A stretch of 64,000 nt of DNA from an uncultured Pelagibacteraceae bacterium (GCA_902614975.1 CACMND010000004.1:1-64000); one strand, 5' to 3'; shown: positions 43,315 to 56,711, numbered from the stretch's first letter. The notes: generated by a model not told the origin, from the sequence alone. Numbers and translations: made by a program.

Positions 43315-45390
43315 TTAACCTGTTTTCTTAATAACCTCGTCCTGCACATTTTGTGGAACCTTATCGTAATGATCGAAAAACATAGAATATTGAGCTCTAC
43401 CTTGAGACATAGATCTCAAGCTGTTTATATAACCAAACATATTTGCTAACGGCACCATAGCAGTTATGACTGTTGCATTTCCTCTTTGTTCCTGAGTATT
43501 TATTTGTCCTCTTCTACTATTTAAGTCGCCAATTACATCTCCCATATAATCCTCTGGTGTCACAACTTCCACTCTCATCACAGGTTCTAATAGTTTTAAT
43601 GTTCCACGTGAACACGCTTCTTTAAAACATTGTCTTGAAGCAAGTTCAAAGGCTAATACACTTGAGTCAACATCATGATGCAAACCATCTAAGATTGTAA
43701 CTTTATAATCTATTAAAGGAAATCCAGCTAGAATTCCACCATCGGCTATTGTCTCTACACCTTTTTCTACACCCGGTATAAATTCTTTTGGTATTGCACC
43801 ACCTTTGATTTTACTTTCAACTTCTCTACCTTTGCCAGGTTCTAATGGCTCAACAGATAATTTAACTCTAGCGAACTGACCAGCCCCACCACTTTGTTTT
43901 TTATGTGTATAATCAAATTCAGCAGCATTTAATATTGTTTCTCTGTAAGCAACTTGAGGAGCTCCTACATTGGCCTCAACTTTGAATTCTCTTTTCATTC
44001 TGTCGACAATAATATCTAAATGTAATTCGCCCATCCCTTTAATTATTGTTTGTCCCGACTCTTCATCTGAAGAAACTCTAAATGATGGATCTTCTTTGGC
44101 TAATCTTCCTAAAGCTTCACCCATTTTTTCTTGATCGGCTTTTGATTTTGGTTCAACAGCAATTTCTATGACTGGATCTGGAAATTCCATTGGCTCAAGT
44201 AATACTGGTGCATCTTTATTTGCCAATGTATGACCTGTTATAGTATTTTTTAATCCAGCTAGTGCAACTATATCACCTGCGCTTGCTTCTTTAATATCTT
44301 CTCTTGAATTAGCATGCATTAGAAGCATTCTCCCAACTCTTTCCTCTTTATCTGAAGAAGTATTGTAAACCCCAGTTCCTGATTTAACTGTACCTGAATA
44401 AATTCTAATAAATGTAAGACTTCCTACAAATGGATCTGTTGCTACTTTAAAAGCTAATGCAGAAAAAGGAGCACTATCCTCAAACTTCATTTCAATTTCT
44501 TCATCAGATCCTGGTTTTGTGCCCATAATAGATCCTAGATCTTCTGGGCTTGGTAAGTAATCTACAACAGCGTCTAATAATGGTTGAACTCCTTTATTTT
44601 TAAAAGCAGAGCCTGTAAGTACTGGCACAAACTCGAAATTTAAGCATCCTTTTCTTACACATCGAATTAAATCTTCTTGTTTAATTTCCTCACCACCTAA
44701 ATAGGCCTCCATTAGTTTTTCATCTTGCTCAACAGCTGTTTCAACTAATTCTTGTCTGTATTTATCACATTTCTCTTTAAGATCATCTGGAATGTCTTTT
44801 TCTTCCCATTCAGCACCAAGATCTTCGTTTTTCCAAACAATTGCTTTCATCTTAACTAAATCAACAACTCCTTGTAATGATGCCTCTATTCCTATGGGTA
44901 CTTGCATAACTAAAGGTTTTGCGCCAAGTCTATCTTTAATCATATCTACACATCTAAAGAAATCTGCACCTGTCCTATCAAGCTTATTTACAAAACAAAT
45001 TCTAGGAACTTTATATTTATCAGCTTGTCTCCAAACTGTTTCAGATTGAGGTTCAACACCGGCCACACCATCAAATACTGCAACAGCACCGTCTAAAACT
45101 TTTAGAGATCTTTCAACTTCAATTGTAAAATCAACATGACCAGGAGTATCAATAATATTAATTCTGTGCTCTCTCCAAAAACAAGTAGTTGCAGCTGAAG
45201 TTATTGTAATACCTCTTTCTTGTTCTTGTTCCATCCAATCCATTGTTGCAGCACCATCATGTACTTCACCAATTTTATGGCTTTTTCCTGTATAATATAA
45301 AATTCTTTCTGTAGTTGTAGTTTTACCAGCATCAATGTGAGCCATGATACCAATGTTTCTGTATTTATTTAGTGGGTGAGTTTTTGCCAT
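43315..45390 (-). CDS. fusA: Elongation factor G
   Basis: [56 protein letters not shown] at 45390 preferred over 45402. Confidence 0.98.
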   Translation of the reverse strand: MAKTHPLNKYRNIGIMAHIDAGKTTTTERILYYTGKSHKIGEVHDGAATMDWMEQEQERGITITSAATTCFWREHRINIIDTPGHVDFTIEVERSLKVLDGAVAVFDGVAGVEPQSETVWRQADKYKVPRICFVNKLDRTGADFFRCVDMIKDRLGAKPLVMQVPIGIEASLQGVVDLVKMKAIVWKNEDLGAEWEEKDIPDDLKEKCDKYRQELVETAVEQDEKLMEAYLGGEEIKQEDLIRCVRKGCLNFEFVPVLTGSAFKNKGVQPLLDAVVDYLPSPEDLGSIMGTKPGSDEEIEMKFEDSAPFSALAFKVATDPFVGSLTFIRIYSGTVKSGTGVYNTSSDKEERVGRMLLMHANSREDIKEASAGDIVALAGLKNTITGHTLANKDAPVLLEPMEFPDPVIEIAVEPKSKADQEKMGEALGRLAKEDPSFRVSSDEESGQTIIKGMGELHLDIIVDRMKREFKVEANVGAPQVAYRETILNAAEFDYTHKKQSGGAGQFARVKLSVEPLEPGKGREVESKIKGGAIPKEFIPGVEKGVETIADGGILAGFPLIDYKVTILDGLHHDVDSSVLAFELASRQCFKEACSRGTLKLLEPVMRVEVVTPEDYMGDVIGDLNSRRGQINTQEQRGNATVITAMVPLANMFGYINSLRSMSQGRAQYSMFFDHYDKVPQNVQDEVIKKTG

Positions 45391-45395
45391 ATTAT

Positions 45396-45866
45396 TTACC
45401 ATCTAAAATGAGCAAAAGCTTTATTTGACTCTGCCATTTTATGTGTATCTTCTTTCTTTTTTATTGCTGAACCTCTTTTTTGATAAGCATCAAAAATTTC
45501 ATTAAATAATTTATCAGACATTTTTTTATCTTTTCTTTTTCTCGATGCATCAATAATCCATCTTAATGCTAATGCTTGTGATCTTTTGGCTTTAACTTCC
45601 ACAGGAACTTGATATGTGGCACCTCCAACTCGTCTAGATCTAACTTCTACAGTTGGTCTGACATTATTTATTGCATCATTAAATACTGTTAAAGGTTCAT
45701 CTTTTGATTTTGATTTAATTTTATCAATTGCATCATAAACAATTTTTTCTGCGATAGTTTTTTTACCATCTAACATTATAGAGTTGATTAATTTTGGAAT
45801 TATTACTGATTTATATTTAGGGTCTACAATTGGAATTTTTTTTGGAGCTTTTCTTTTTCGAGACAT
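45396..45866 (-). CDS. rpsG: 30S ribosomal protein S7
   Basis: [23 protein letters not shown]...[13 protein letters not shown]. Confidence 0.98.
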   Translation of the reverse strand: MSRKRKAPKKIPIVDPKYKSVIIPKLINSIMLDGKKTIAEKIVYDAIDKIKSKSKDEPLTVFNDAINNVRPTVEVRSRRVGGATYQVPVEVKAKRSQALALRWIIDASRKRKDKKMSDKLFNEIFDAYQKRGSAIKKKEDTHKMAESNKAFAHFRW

Positions 45867-45868
45867 CT

Positions 45869-46240
45869 TTATTTACCTTTTTTTGTTCCATATAAAGAAC
45901 GTCTCTGTTTTCTGTTTGCAACTCCTTGGGTATCTAAATTACCACGAAGTATATGATATCTTACACCAGGTAAGTCTTTAACACGACCACCTCTTATTAA
46001 TACTACTGAGTGCTCTTGTAAATTATGTCCTTCTCCAGGAATATATGCTGTAACTTCAAAACCATTTGATAATCTAACTCTTGCAACTTTTCTTAGTGCA
46101 GAGTTTGGTTTCTTAGGAGTAGTTGTATAAACTTTTACGCAAACACCTCTTTTCAAAGGTTGTTTTTGTAATGCTGGAACTTTATTCCTAGCAATTTGTT
46201 TTTCTCGTCCTTTTCTTAACAACTGGTTAATTGTTGGCAT
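45869..46240 (-). CDS. rpsL: 30S ribosomal protein S12
   Basis: [15 protein letters not shown]...[40 protein letters not shown]. Confidence 0.98.
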   Translation of the reverse strand: MPTINQLLRKGREKQIARNKVPALQKQPLKRGVCVKVYTTTPKKPNSALRKVARVRLSNGFEVTAYIPGEGHNLQEHSVVLIRGGRVKDLPGVRYHILRGNLDTQGVANRKQRRSLYGTKKGK

Positions 46241-46339
46241 AAAATTTTATAATAGTTTGATTTTAGATGAAATAACTGTCAGGTTATTTGTGGCAGCGTT
46301 TAGTGCACTAGTCACTACATTCCAACCAAAAACACGCAC

Positions 46340-46367
46340 AAAATACTATAGAATTTCCATTTGTCAA
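46340..46367 (-). promoter_or_regulatory. Predicted sigma70-type promoter for the rpsL-rpsG-fusA/S10 genes
   Basis: Reverse strand TTGACA-N16-TATTTT in the 156-bp rpoC-rpsL gap, by far the longest gap inside the translation gene block. Confidence 0.55.
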
Positions 46368-46396
46368 ATTAAAAGACATGGAAAAATGACGAATTT

Positions 46397-49300
46397 TTAT
46401 TGATTTACGGGGCTTTCTGCTTGTTCAATCTTCTCGTTCTCTGCTATGAATTTTTCATCATCTAAACGAGCTTTCTTGTTCCACAAATTTTTAACAGATC
46501 CAGTTCCAGCAGGAACTAATCTACCAACAATAACATTTTCCTTTAATCCAGATAACTTATCTACCTTACCTTTAATAGCAGCGTCTGTTAAAACTCTTGT
46601 TGTTTCTTGGAAAGAAGCAGCTGAAATAAATGATTCTGTTTGAAGTGAGGCTTTAGTTATTCCCATTAAAACTCTTTCTCCAACTGCGGGATTTTTACCA
46701 TCTTTAACAAGTTGTTCGTTCATATTTTCAAATCTTATTCTATCTATGATTTCACCAGGAAGTAATGAGCTATCACCTTGTGTTTTGACTTCAATTTTTT
46801 TCAACATTTGTCTTAAAATTACCTCAATGTGCTTATCATTGATAATTACACCTTGGAGTCTATAGACATCTTGAACTTGGTTAACAAAATATTCAGTTAA
46901 TTCTTCAATACCTAAAATTCTTAGAATGTCATGCGGTAATGGTTGACCATCTAACAAGTACTCACCCTTTTTAATTTTTTCTCCTTGATTAAAATTAATA
47001 TGTTTTCCTTTTGGAATTAAATAACTTGAAGTATCACCATTTTCGGATTCTATTGTTACTCTTTGCTTGCCTCTCACCTCTTTTCCGAATATTACCTTAC
47101 CATCATTCTCGGCTATAATTGCACTATCTTTTGCTTTTCTTGCTTCAAATAATTCAGCAACTCTTGGTAGACCTCCTGTTATATCTTTAGTCTTTGTAGT
47201 CTCCTTAGGTAATCTAGCAATTACATCTCCAGCTGAAATTTTTTGGCCATCTTTAACAGATAATATAGAGTCTGGAACTAAATAGTATCTTGCTTCATTA
47301 TCATCAGCTTTTTTTATAACATTACCTTTTTCATCTCTTAATGTAATTCTTGGTTTTAAATCTGTATTTTTAGATTGAGTTTTCCAATCAACAACAGCTT
47401 TTGTAGAAATTCCAGTTGCATCATCTGTGGTTTCTGCAATTGATACACCATCTATTAAATCTACATAATTTGCTATTCCATCTTTTTCAGCAATGACTGG
47501 AGTTGTATATGGATCCCACTCGCATATTTTTGATCCTTTTTTAACTTTATCTCCATTCTCAAAGAAAAGTTTCGATCCATATGGCACTTTGTATGATGCT
47601 ACTTGAAGTCCATTATCGTCTTCTATTGATAATTCGGTATTTCTTCCCATCACAATTAAATTCTTTTTTGAGTCTAACAATAAGTTTGTATTAACAATTT
47701 TTAAAGTACCATCATTATTTGATACTATTTGAGAGTCTTGCTTAACTGATGCAGTTCCTCCAACGTGGAAAGTTCTCATTGTAAGCTGAGTACCTGGTTC
47801 ACCTATTGATTGGGCTGATATCATTCCAATTGCTTCACCAACGTGGACCATTTTTCCTCTAGATAAATCTCTTCCATAACATGTAGCACACACACCTTCT
47901 TTCAAACTACAAGTCATTACTGAGTAAACATTCAAGTTTTTTACACCTGCAGAGTCAATTTTTTCGCATGCTGCTTCATCGATCATGCTATTCTTCTTTA
48001 TTAAAACTTCACCTGTTAATGGATTTTTCACATCTTTTGCTGTTACTCTCCCGAGAGCTCTTTCTGACAAGCTAACCATTATATTTCCACCTTCTAAAAC
48101 CTCAGTAAGTTTTATAAAACTTGGGTTATCACATTTAACTTGAGTGATAGTTAAGTCTTGAGCAACATCACATAGTCTTCTAGTCAAATATCCAGAACTT
48201 GCTGTTTTCAATGCAGTATCAGCTAGTCCTTTTCTAGCTCCGTGTGTTGAATTAAAATACTCTAAAGCTGTTAACCCCTCTTTAAAGTTTGATGTTATTG
48301 GTGACTCAATGATTTCTCCAGATGGTTTTGCAATTAAACCTCTCATACCAGCTAATTGCTTCATTTGAGCTGCAGAACCTCTTGCTCCACTGTCTGCCAT
48401 CATAAATACAGAATTAATTTTTAGACCTTCTTCTGTCATTTCTGTAGCAGAAATTCTTTTCATCATTTCAGATGCAACTTTATCTGTACATTTTGACCAT
48501 GCATCAATAACTTTATTATATTTTTCACCTCTAGTTATTAGTCCTTCTGCATATTGATTTTCATAATCGGAAATTAGTTTTTTAGTTTCATCAATTAATT
48601 GTTGTTTGTTATCTGGAATAACTAAATCGTCTTTACCAAATGATATTCCAGCTTTGAAAGCATGTTTGAATCCAAGATCCTTTAATTTATCGCAAAATAT
48701 AACTGTGCTTTTTTGACCAGAAAATCTGAAAACATGATCTATAACCTCAGACACAATTTTCTTAGGCAATAATCTGTCAACTAAAGCAAATTTATTATTT
48801 ATATTTTTTGGAATTAAGTTTGCTAACAAAAATCTACCAGCTGTACTAATATGTTTTTCATGTTTAGTATTACCCTTTTCATCAATTGTTGCAAATCTCG
48901 AAACAATTCTTGAATGAACTTTAATTTGACCAATTTCTAATGCATGTTCAATCTCTGAGGTATTTACAAAATATCCTTCAACTCTGTCAGTTTGATATGG
49001 AGGCTGAGAGAGATAGTAAATTCCTAAAATCATATCCTGACTTGGAACAATTATAGGTTTTCCATTTGATGGGCTTAAAATATTGTTTGTGGACATCATC
49101 AAAACTCTTGCTTCTAATTGTGCCTCTAAACTTAACGGTACGTGAACTGCCATTTGATCACCATCAAAATCTGCATTGAATGCGGCACAAGTTAGTGGAT
49201 GTAACTCAATTGCATTTCCTTCAATTAATTTTGGTTCAAAGGCTTGAACACCTAATCTATGTAGTGTTGGGGCTCTATTTAATATAACTGGATGTTCTCT

Positions 49301-50560
49301 AACAATTAATTCTAAAGCATCCCAAACTTCATTTCTTTCTCTTTCAACAAGTTTTTTAGCTTGCTTTATAGTAGAAGCTAATCCAAGCTTATTTAATCTT
49401 GCATATAAAAATGGTTTAAACAATTCTAAAGCCATTTTCTTTGGTAATCCACATTCATGTAATTTTAAGTCTGGTCCAACTACGATTACTGATCTTCCAG
49501 AATAATCAACTCTTTTACCCAATAAATTTTGTCTAAATCTTCCCTGCTTACCTTTCAACATTTCAGCTAAAGACTTTAGAGGTCTTTTGCCTGTTCCTGT
49601 TATTACTCTTCCTCTTCTACCATTGTCAAATAATGCATCTACTGACTCTTGCAGCATTCTCTTCTCATTTCTTACGATTATGTCAGGAGCTTTAAGATCC
49701 ATTAACCTCTTAAGTCGATTATTTCGATTTATAACTCTTCTATATAAATCGTTAAGGTCTGATGTAGCAAATCTTCCGCCATCTAGTGGAACTAATGGTC
49801 TCAACTCAGGTGGGATAACTGGAACAGTTGTTAATATCATCCACTCAGGTTTATTTCCAGTTTCAATAAAAGATTCAATTAATTTTAGTCTTTTAATTGA
49901 CCTTTCCTCTGAAACTTTCGATTTTGTCTCTTTAATTGATTTAATTAAAGTTTCTTTTTCTTGTTCTAAATCTATTGATTTGAGAATTTCTAAAATTGCT
50001 TCAGCACCGATCCCCGCAGTAAATGATTCCTCACCATACTCATCTTGGTATTTAATAAGTTCTTCTTCACCTAATAATTGATTTTTTTTTAATCCAGTTA
50101 GGCCTGGTTCAATAACTATAAAATTTTCAAAATAGAGGACTCTCTCTACCTCTTTAAGCTTCATGTCTATTGCAAGTGAAATTCTACTTGGCAAAGATTT
50201 AAGAAACCAGATATGAGCAACTGGTGTGGCTAAATTTATATGACCCATTCTTTCTCGTCTTACATTTGATTTAGTAACCTCAACACCACATTTTTCACAA
50301 ATTATTCCTCTAAATTTCATCCTCTTATATTTACCACATAGACATTCGTAATCTTTTATTGGTCCAAAGATACGTGCACAAAATAATCCATCTTTTTCTG
50401 GTCTAAATGTTCTATAGTTAATAGTTTCAGGTTTTTTAATTTCTCCATAAGTCCAAGATTTAATTTTTTCAGGACTTGCAAGAGTAATCTTAATACTATT
50501 AAAATTTTGTGCTTCTGAAATTTCAGATGATTTGAATAAATCTGCTAATTCTTTACTCAT
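46397..50560 (-). CDS. rpoC: RNA polymerase beta' subunit
   Basis: [37 protein letters not shown]. Confidence 0.99.
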   Translation of the reverse strand: MSKELADLFKSSEISEAQNFNSIKITLASPEKIKSWTYGEIKKPETINYRTFRPEKDGLFCARIFGPIKDYECLCGKYKRMKFRGIICEKCGVEVTKSNVRRERMGHINLATPVAHIWFLKSLPSRISLAIDMKLKEVERVLYFENFIVIEPGLTGLKKNQLLGEEELIKYQDEYGEESFTAGIGAEAILEILKSIDLEQEKETLIKSIKETKSKVSEERSIKRLKLIESFIETGNKPEWMILTTVPVIPPELRPLVPLDGGRFATSDLNDLYRRVINRNNRLKRLMDLKAPDIIVRNEKRMLQESVDALFDNGRRGRVITGTGKRPLKSLAEMLKGKQGRFRQNLLGKRVDYSGRSVIVVGPDLKLHECGLPKKMALELFKPFLYARLNKLGLASTIKQAKKLVERERNEVWDALELIVREHPVILNRAPTLHRLGVQAFEPKLIEGNAIELHPLTCAAFNADFDGDQMAVHVPLSLEAQLEARVLMMSTNNILSPSNGKPIIVPSQDMILGIYYLSQPPYQTDRVEGYFVNTSEIEHALEIGQIKVHSRIVSRFATIDEKGNTKHEKHISTAGRFLLANLIPKNINNKFALVDRLLPKKIVSEVIDHVFRFSGQKSTVIFCDKLKDLGFKHAFKAGISFGKDDLVIPDNKQQLIDETKKLISDYENQYAEGLITRGEKYNKVIDAWSKCTDKVASEMMKRISATEMTEEGLKINSVFMMADSGARGSAAQMKQLAGMRGLIAKPSGEIIESPITSNFKEGLTALEYFNSTHGARKGLADTALKTASSGYLTRRLCDVAQDLTITQVKCDNPSFIKLTEVLEGGNIMVSLSERALGRVTAKDVKNPLTGEVLIKKNSMIDEAACEKIDSAGVKNLNVYSVMTCSLKEGVCATCYGRDLSRGKMVHVGEAIGMISAQSIGEPGTQLTMRTFHVGGTASVKQDSQIVSNNDGTLKIVNTNLLLDSKKNLIVMGRNTELSIEDDNGLQVASYKVPYGSKLFFENGDKVKKGSKICEWDPYTTPVIAEKDGIANYVDLIDGVSIAETTDDATGISTKAVVDWKTQSKNTDLKPRITLRDEKGNVIKKADDNEARYYLVPDSILSVKDGQKISAGDVIARLPKETTKTKDITGGLPRVAELFEARKAKDSAIIAENDGKVIFGKEVRGKQRVTIESENGDTSSYLIPKGKHINFNQGEKIKKGEYLLDGQPLPHDILRILGIEELTEYFVNQVQDVYRLQGVIINDKHIEVILRQMLKKIEVKTQGDSSLLPGEIIDRIRFENMNEQLVKDGKNPAVGERVLMGITKASLQTESFISAASFQETTRVLTDAAIKGKVDKLSGLKENVIVGRLVPAGTGSVKNLWNKKARLDDEKFIAENEKIEQAESPVNQ

Positions 50561-50561
50561 A

Positions 50562-53500
50562 TTAATTTAGCTCCACATTTAATGCCAAAGATTTAATTTC
50601 TTTTACTAAAACATTGAATGACTCTGGTATTCCTGATTCAAAGTTTTCCTCACCTTTAACGATTGTCTCATATACTTTTACTCTGCCAGCGACATCATCT
50701 GACTTAACTGTTAAAATTTCTTGTAGTGTATATGATGCCCCATATGCTTCTAAAGCCCAAACTTCCATTTCACCAAATCTCTGACCTCCTAATTGAGCTT
50801 TACCTCCAAGTGGTTGTTGAGTTACTAAACTGTACGGACCAGTAGATCTAGCGTGAATTTTATCCTCTACTAAATGGTGAAGTTTTAGCATATATATCGT
50901 ACCAACTGTTACTGGTCTGTCAAATTTCTCCCCAGTTCTTCCATCCCAAAGAGTAGTCTGTCCTGAATTTGGTAATTCAGCTAATTCTAACATTTTGGTA
51001 ACATCGTTTTCTTTTGCTCCATCAAAAACAGGTGTAGCTATTGGAACGCCTTGTCTTATATTCGAACATAAATCTTCAAACTCTGATTGATTTAATTTTT
51101 CGATATCCTCATCATATATTTCTTTACCGTAAACGTTTTTCAAAAATGTTTTAATTTTTTCTGTTTTTTCAATTTTCTTTTGGTTTTCATTTACCAATTG
51201 ATTTAACTTTTCACCTAATTCGGTACATGACCATCCTAAGTGTGTTTCTAATATTTGACCAACATTCATCCTGCTTGGAACTCCTAATGGATTAAGGACT
51301 ATATCAACTGGTTTACCATTTTCTCTATAAGGCATGTCCTCAACTGGAACTATTTTACTTACAACTCCTTTATTTCCATGTCGTCCCGACATTTTATCAC
51401 CTGGTCTAAGTCTTCTTTTTATTGCAACAAATACTTTAACCATTTTCATAACACTTGGTAATAAATCATCTCCTTGTCTAATTTTTAAAACTTTATCTTC
51501 AAATCTATCTTGTATGTCTTGTTTTGCACTACTATATTGATCTTTGATTTGAAATAGAGAAGACTGTTTTTCTTGATCATCCACTGATATTTTAAAAAGA
51601 TCAGATACAGGTAATTTATTGATCATTTCGTCTGATAATAGACTGTTTACCTCTAAGTCTTTAATTTTCTTATTAATTTTTGTTCCATTTAGTATAGATG
51701 AAAGTCTTTGTTTGATGCTTCTTTCAAGTATTTCCTCTTCAACTTTTTTATCCTCTTGAACACTTTCTATTTCTGCTCTCTCAATAGTTATTGATCTTTC
51801 ATCTTTATCTATTCCATGTCTATTAAATACTCTTACATCAACTACAATACCTCCACTACCGCTCGGCATTTTTAATGATGTGTCAGTAACGTCTATAGCT
51901 TTTTCACCAAATATTGATCTTAATAATTTTTCTTCGGGGCCTGATGCTGTGTCTCCTTTTGGTGTAACTTTTCCAACTAAGATATCACCCGGCTTAACTT
52001 CGGCACCAATATAAACTATTCCTGACTCATCCAAATTTTTTAATGACTCTTCATTAACATTGGGTATATCTCTTGTTATATCTTCCTCACCTAATTTGGT
52101 ATCTCTTGCCATAACTTCGTATTCTTCTATGTGAATTGATGTAAAAACATCATCAGTTACACATCTTTCTGAGATTAAGATTGAGTCCTCAAAATTGTAA
52201 CCTTGCCAAGGCATAAAAGCTACAGTTACGTTTTTTCCAAGGGCTAATTCTCCTACTTTTGTAGATGGTCCATCTGCAATAATATCTCCAGATTTAACTT
52301 TATCTCCAACCCTCACTAACGGTTTTTGATTAATACACGTATTCTGGTTAGATCTTTTGAATTTTTGTAAATTATAAATATCTACACCTGATTTAGAATA
52401 ATCTTTTTCACTTGAGGCTTTAATAACAATTCTTTTACCATCAATTTTGTCTACAACTCCATCTCTTCTAGCGACAATTGTAACTCCAGAATCTAGAGCA
52501 ACATCACTTTCAATACCTGTACCAACAAGAGGAGCTTCTGGTTTTAATAATGGAACAGCTTGTCTCATCATATTTGAGCCCATTAATGCCCTGTTAGCAT
52601 CATCATTTTCCAGGAAAGGGATTAATGAAGCTGCCACAGAAACAAGTTGTTTTGGTGATACATCAATATAATCTATACTTTCGGGTTTGGACAAAATAAA
52701 ATTTAAGTTTTGTCTACAAGAAACTAACTCTTCAGTAAATTTTCCATTTTTATCAATTAAAGAATTTGCTTGAGCAATTGTAAATTTAGTTTCTTCCATT
52801 GCTGAGAGGTATTCAATATTATTTTGAACCACACCATCTTTAACTTTTTTGTATGGACTCTCTATAAAACCATATTTGTTAATTTTAGAGTATGTGGATA
52901 GACTATTAATTAAACCTATATTTGGTCCCTCAGGCGTTTCTATCGGACAAATTCTTCCATAATGTGTTGGATGAACATCTCTCACTTCAAATCCTGCTCT
53001 TTCTCTAGTTAGTCCTCCTGGACCTAATGCTGAAACTCTTCTTTTATGAGTAATTTCTGAAAGTGGATTTGTTTGATCCATAAATTGAGACAATTGAGAT
53101 GTAGCAAAAAAATCTTTTAAAGAAATTGTTAAAGGCTTAGCATTAATTAAATCCTGAGGCATAGCCGACTCTACATCAAGAGTTGTCATTTTTTCTTTAA
53201 TTGCTCTTTCCATTCTATAAACACCAATACGAGCTTGGTTTTCTACAAGTTCTCCAACAGATCTAACTCTTCTATTTCCTAAATGGTCAATGTCATCAAC
53301 TTCGTCCTTTCCATCTCTAAGATCTAACATTTTTTGAATGATTGATAATATGTCGTCATTTCTTAAAATCGTAATTTTGTCAGAGCAAGTTAATTCCAAT
53401 CTTGAATTCATTTTTACTCTGCCAACATCAGATAAATCATATCTTTCCGAGCTAAAAAATAAATTATTAAATATCTGTGTTGCAATCTCTATTGTTGGAG

Positions 53501-54644
53501 GCTCTCCTGGTCTTAAAACTTTATAAATTTCTGTAATAGCGTCATTTTTGTTCTCATTTTTATCGTTAAATATGCTTAACAATAAATATGGTCCTTTATT
53601 TATAGAATTTGTTCTGGAAATATCTAGAGTTTTAATATCTGCCTCAATAACTTTGTTAATGATTGTCTCATTCAATTCAGTCCCAATTTTAAATATATCT
53701 TCGCCGATGGTAATATCTCTATGTAAGAATTTACCATAAAGAGATTCGCTTGAAATAAAAATTTCTTTTAAACCATCATTTGAGAGTTTTTTTGCTGTTA
53801 AAAAATTTATTTTCTCACCTAATTTGACAACTACCTTATTATTTTTTGCGTCAATCACTTCCTCTGAAAAATTTTTAGCTTTGTAATTTTCTGGATCAAA
53901 TTTTGTTTTCCACTTATTTAAATTTTTATCATATATTAAAGTTTCCTTTTGATAAAATTCATCAACTATATCATTTTTTGAAAAACCAAGAGCTTGCAGC
54001 AAAGTCGAGACTAAAATTTTCTTTTTTCTATCTATTCTAAAATATAATAAGTCTTTAACATCAAACTCAAAATCTAACCAAGAACCTCTATTTGGAATAA
54101 CGCGACAGTTAAATAATAATTTTCCACTTGCATGCGATTTTCCTTTATCGTGATCAAAGAAAACACCTGGACTTCTATGCATTTGATTAACGACTACTCT
54201 TTGAACTCCATTAGTTATAAATGTTCCACTATTAGTCATCATGGGTACCTCACCCATGTAAACTTCTTGTTCTTTAGCAGATAAAATATCTTTTGTGTTA
54301 TTCTCTTGATCTATTTCATAAACAACGAGCCTTAAAGTACATTTTAGGGCAGCTGAATAAGTTAGCCCTCTCGCTATACATTCTTCAACATCAAATTTAG
54401 GCTTTTCTAGCTTGTATGATACATACTCTAAAGTTGCTTTGTCATTCAAATCTTCAATTGGAAAAATACTTTTAAAAACTCTATCAAAACCTTTAACAAG
54501 ATGTTGCTCAACATCTTGTTTAAATTCTGTGAGCTCTTTATAAGAATTTTTTTGTACTTCAATAAGATTTGGTATAGATAAACTTTCCTTTAGTTTTCCA
54601 AAACTTTTTCTAATATTCTTTTTTTCTGTAAAAGATAATTGCAT
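50562..54644 (-). CDS. rpoB: RNA polymerase beta subunit
   Basis: [60 protein letters not shown]. Confidence 0.99.
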   Translation of the reverse strand: MQLSFTEKKNIRKSFGKLKESLSIPNLIEVQKNSYKELTEFKQDVEQHLVKGFDRVFKSIFPIEDLNDKATLEYVSYKLEKPKFDVEECIARGLTYSAALKCTLRLVVYEIDQENNTKDILSAKEQEVYMGEVPMMTNSGTFITNGVQRVVVNQMHRSPGVFFDHDKGKSHASGKLLFNCRVIPNRGSWLDFEFDVKDLLYFRIDRKKKILVSTLLQALGFSKNDIVDEFYQKETLIYDKNLNKWKTKFDPENYKAKNFSEEVIDAKNNKVVVKLGEKINFLTAKKLSNDGLKEIFISSESLYGKFLHRDITIGEDIFKIGTELNETIINKVIEADIKTLDISRTNSINKGPYLLLSIFNDKNENKNDAITEIYKVLRPGEPPTIEIATQIFNNLFFSSERYDLSDVGRVKMNSRLELTCSDKITILRNDDILSIIQKMLDLRDGKDEVDDIDHLGNRRVRSVGELVENQARIGVYRMERAIKEKMTTLDVESAMPQDLINAKPLTISLKDFFATSQLSQFMDQTNPLSEITHKRRVSALGPGGLTRERAGFEVRDVHPTHYGRICPIETPEGPNIGLINSLSTYSKINKYGFIESPYKKVKDGVVQNNIEYLSAMEETKFTIAQANSLIDKNGKFTEELVSCRQNLNFILSKPESIDYIDVSPKQLVSVAASLIPFLENDDANRALMGSNMMRQAVPLLKPEAPLVGTGIESDVALDSGVTIVARRDGVVDKIDGKRIVIKASSEKDYSKSGVDIYNLQKFKRSNQNTCINQKPLVRVGDKVKSGDIIADGPSTKVGELALGKNVTVAFMPWQGYNFEDSILISERCVTDDVFTSIHIEEYEVMARDTKLGEEDITRDIPNVNEESLKNLDESGIVYIGAEVKPGDILVGKVTPKGDTASGPEEKLLRSIFGEKAIDVTDTSLKMPSGSGGIVVDVRVFNRHGIDKDERSITIERAEIESVQEDKKVEEEILERSIKQRLSSILNGTKINKKIKDLEVNSLLSDEMINKLPVSDLFKISVDDQEKQSSLFQIKDQYSSAKQDIQDRFEDKVLKIRQGDDLLPSVMKMVKVFVAIKRRLRPGDKMSGRHGNKGVVSKIVPVEDMPYRENGKPVDIVLNPLGVPSRMNVGQILETHLGWSCTELGEKLNQLVNENQKKIEKTEKIKTFLKNVYGKEIYDEDIEKLNQSEFEDLCSNIRQGVPIATPVFDGAKENDVTKMLELAELPNSGQTTLWDGRTGEKFDRPVTVGTIYMLKLHHLVEDKIHARSTGPYSLVTQQPLGGKAQLGGQRFGEMEVWALEAYGASYTLQEILTVKSDDVAGRVKVYETIVKGEENFESGIPESFNVLVKEIKSLALNVELN

Positions 54645-54650
54645 CTCAAC

Positions 54651-54675
54651 TACTGATTAAAACTTTTAACCAGTA
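54651..54675 (-). promoter_or_regulatory. Intercistronic hairpin between rplL and rpoB
   Basis: Reverse strand TACTGGTTAAAA-G-TTTTAATCAGTA: 12 symmetric pairs, one being a G-U wobble in RNA. Confidence 0.5.
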
Positions 54676-54691
54676 AATAATCCTATCTAAT

Positions 54692-55063
54692 TTATTTTAG
54701 TTCTACTTTTGCGCCAGCTGCTTCGAGTTTTTGCTTAATCTCTTCAGCCTCTTTTTTATTCACACCTGTTTTGACTTCTTTCGGTGCACCTTCAACTAAA
54801 TCTTTTGCCTCTTTAAGTCCTAAAGCAGTAATAGCTCTAACCTCTTTTATAACATTAATTTTTTTATCTCCAGCTGCAGTAAGCATAATTGTAAATTCAT
54901 CTTTTTCTTCCGCTGGTGCTGCTCCACCTGCTGCTGCTGGTGCCGCTGCTACAGCTGCTGCTGCAGTAACTCCCCATTTTTCCTCAAGTTGTTTTGAAAG
55001 TTCAGCTGCTTCTACAACAGTTAAACTTGATAAGTCATCTATAATTTTATTTAAGTCAGCCAT
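54692..55063 (-). CDS. rplL: 50S ribosomal protein L7/L12
   Basis: [45 protein letters not shown]. Confidence 0.98.
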   Translation of the reverse strand: MADLNKIIDDLSSLTVVEAAELSKQLEEKWGVTAAAAVAAAPAAAGGAAPAEEKDEFTIMLTAAGDKKINVIKEVRAITALGLKEAKDLVEGAPKEVKTGVNKKEAEEIKQKLEAAGAKVELK

Positions 55064-55081
55064 AGTAAATCTTGTCCCTGG

Positions 55082-55591
55082 TTATTTTTTTGATTTTTCG
55101 AGCGCTAAAATAGCGATTTTTGACGCCGGCGCAAGTAAAATACTTGCTATTTTTTGTGCTGGAGACCTCAATAATCCCACTATTTTAGCCCTAGCTTCAT
55201 CTAATGAAGGTAATGAAGCAACATTTTTGACGCCAGCAACGTCTAAAATGTCGGAACCCATGATTCCACCAAGAATCTTTAAATTTTGATTTTCTTTTGA
55301 AAAATTTGTTAATATCTTTGCAGATGTAATTGCATCTTCTGAAAGAGCTACAGCAGTGGGACCTGAAAACAAATTTGACAAGTCTTTACACCTTGTTTTT
55401 TCTAGTGCCAATTTTGTTATTCTATTATTTGTAATTTTAAATTTTATTCCGTGTTCTCTCATTTTAGCTCTTAAGTCATCAAGTTGGTTCATTGTCAAAC
55501 CCTGATAATGAGTGACAATAACAGCTTCAGAATTTTCAAACTGATTTGTCATATCAGATATATACTGTTTTTTCTGTTCTTTGTTCATCAT
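55082..55591 (-). CDS. rplJ: 50S ribosomal protein L10
   Basis: AVIVTHYQGLTMNQLDDLRAKMREHGIKFKITNN; between rplA and rplL. Confidence 0.96.
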   Translation of the reverse strand: MMNKEQKKQYISDMTNQFENSEAVIVTHYQGLTMNQLDDLRAKMREHGIKFKITNNRITKLALEKTRCKDLSNLFSGPTAVALSEDAITSAKILTNFSKENQNLKILGGIMGSDILDVAGVKNVASLPSLDEARAKIVGLLRSPAQKIASILLAPASKIAILALEKSKK

Positions 55592-55593
55592 AA

Positions 55594-56283
55594 CTAAATA
55601 CTCTTACCTAATTTGATTTTGTATGAAACACCCATTGTTGAAGTTATAAAAGCTTGTTTAACCAAATCTCCTTTAATAGTATTATTTGACTTTTCCTTTT
55701 CTAATGCATCAATTACTGCGTTAAAGTTCATTATTAACTTATCATCTGCAAAAGATTTATTTCCTATACTCAAGCCTATGTTGCCATCTTTGTCATTTCT
55801 TATTTCAACTTGACCGGATTTGGCATCAGTAACTGCTTTTTTTATATCGTTAGTAACTGATCCTAATTTTGGATTAGGCATCAGTCCTTTTGGACCTAGA
55901 ACTTTTCCTAATTTTGAAAGTTTAATCATCATACCTGGTGTACATATTAATTTTTCAAAATTTATATTTCCTGTCTTTATTTGATCAATAAGTTCATCTC
56001 CACCAATTACTTCAGCTCCAGCATCTTTTGCTTCTTGCAATTTATTCTCCTCACACACAACACCAACTTTTACTTTTTTAGAACTTCCACCTGGTAAGTT
56101 AATTACTGTTCTAATATTTATTTCAGTTTTTTTTTGCTTATTATTAATTTGTAAATTTAGATCTAAAGACTCATCGAAATTAGTTGTACAATTTTTTTTT
56201 AAAATAGGAATTAATTTATCTACTGTTTCGGATTGCAAGTCTCTAGTTTTTTCTGGTAAATTTTTGTATCTTTTTGACGACAT
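55594..56283 (-). CDS. rplA: 50S ribosomal protein L1
   Basis: LGPKGLMPNPKLGSVTNDIKKAV. Confidence 0.98.
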   Translation of the reverse strand: MSSKRYKNLPEKTRDLQSETVDKLIPILKKNCTTNFDESLDLNLQINNKQKKTEINIRTVINLPGGSSKKVKVGVVCEENKLQEAKDAGAEVIGGDELIDQIKTGNINFEKLICTPGMMIKLSKLGKVLGPKGLMPNPKLGSVTNDIKKAVTDAKSGQVEIRNDKDGNIGLSIGNKSFADDKLIMNFNAVIDALEKEKSNNTIKGDLVKQAFITSTMGVSYKIKLGKSI

Positions 56284-56711
56284 TATTCTACTACCTCTAT
56301 ACCCATAGATCTTGCTGAACCAGCAATTATTTTTGCAGCCTCATCAACATCATGAGCATTCAAATCTGCCATTTTCTTTTCTGCAATCTCTTTTAGTTGT
56401 TTCTTTGAAATTTTTGCTACAATATTTCTACCAGGTTCTTTGGATCCACTCTTTAATTTCACTGCCTCTTTAATAAAATGAGATGCTGGTGGCGACTTAA
56501 TTATAAAGTCAAATTTTTTATCTTTATAAACTGTAATTATGACTGGTACGGGTTTTCCAGCAAAAGATTTTGTTTTTTCATTAAAGGCTTTGCAAAATTC
56601 CATAATATTTATACCTCTTTGTCCTAAAGCTGGTCCAACAGGAGGAGCTGGGTTTGCTTGACCTCCATTTATTTGAAGTTTTATATATCCACTTATTTCT
56701 TTTTTTGCCAT
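56283..56711 (-). CDS. rplK: 50S ribosomal protein L11
   Basis: [34 protein letters not shown]. Confidence 0.98.
   Translation of the reverse strand: MAKKEISGYIKLQINGGQANPAPPVGPALGQRGINIMEFCKAFNEKTKSFAGKPVPVIITVYKDKKFDFIIKSPPASHFIKEAVKLKSGSKEPGRNIVAKISKKQLKEIAEKKMADLNAHDVDEAAKIIAGSARSMGIEVVE

Noticed and set aside
49587-50081. 164-aa + strand ORF inside rpoC
   Set aside because: Fully antisense to conserved rpoC sequence; hydrophobic/Ser-rich composition is an antisense by-product.
54900-54970. Alanine-codon low-complexity tract in rplL
   Set aside because: Normal flexible linker of L7/L12 ([19 protein letters not shown]).
54771-55289. 172-aa + strand ORF over rplL/rplJ
   Set aside because: Antisense of highly conserved ribosomal genes, Ala-rich low complexity mirrors the L7/L12 linker.
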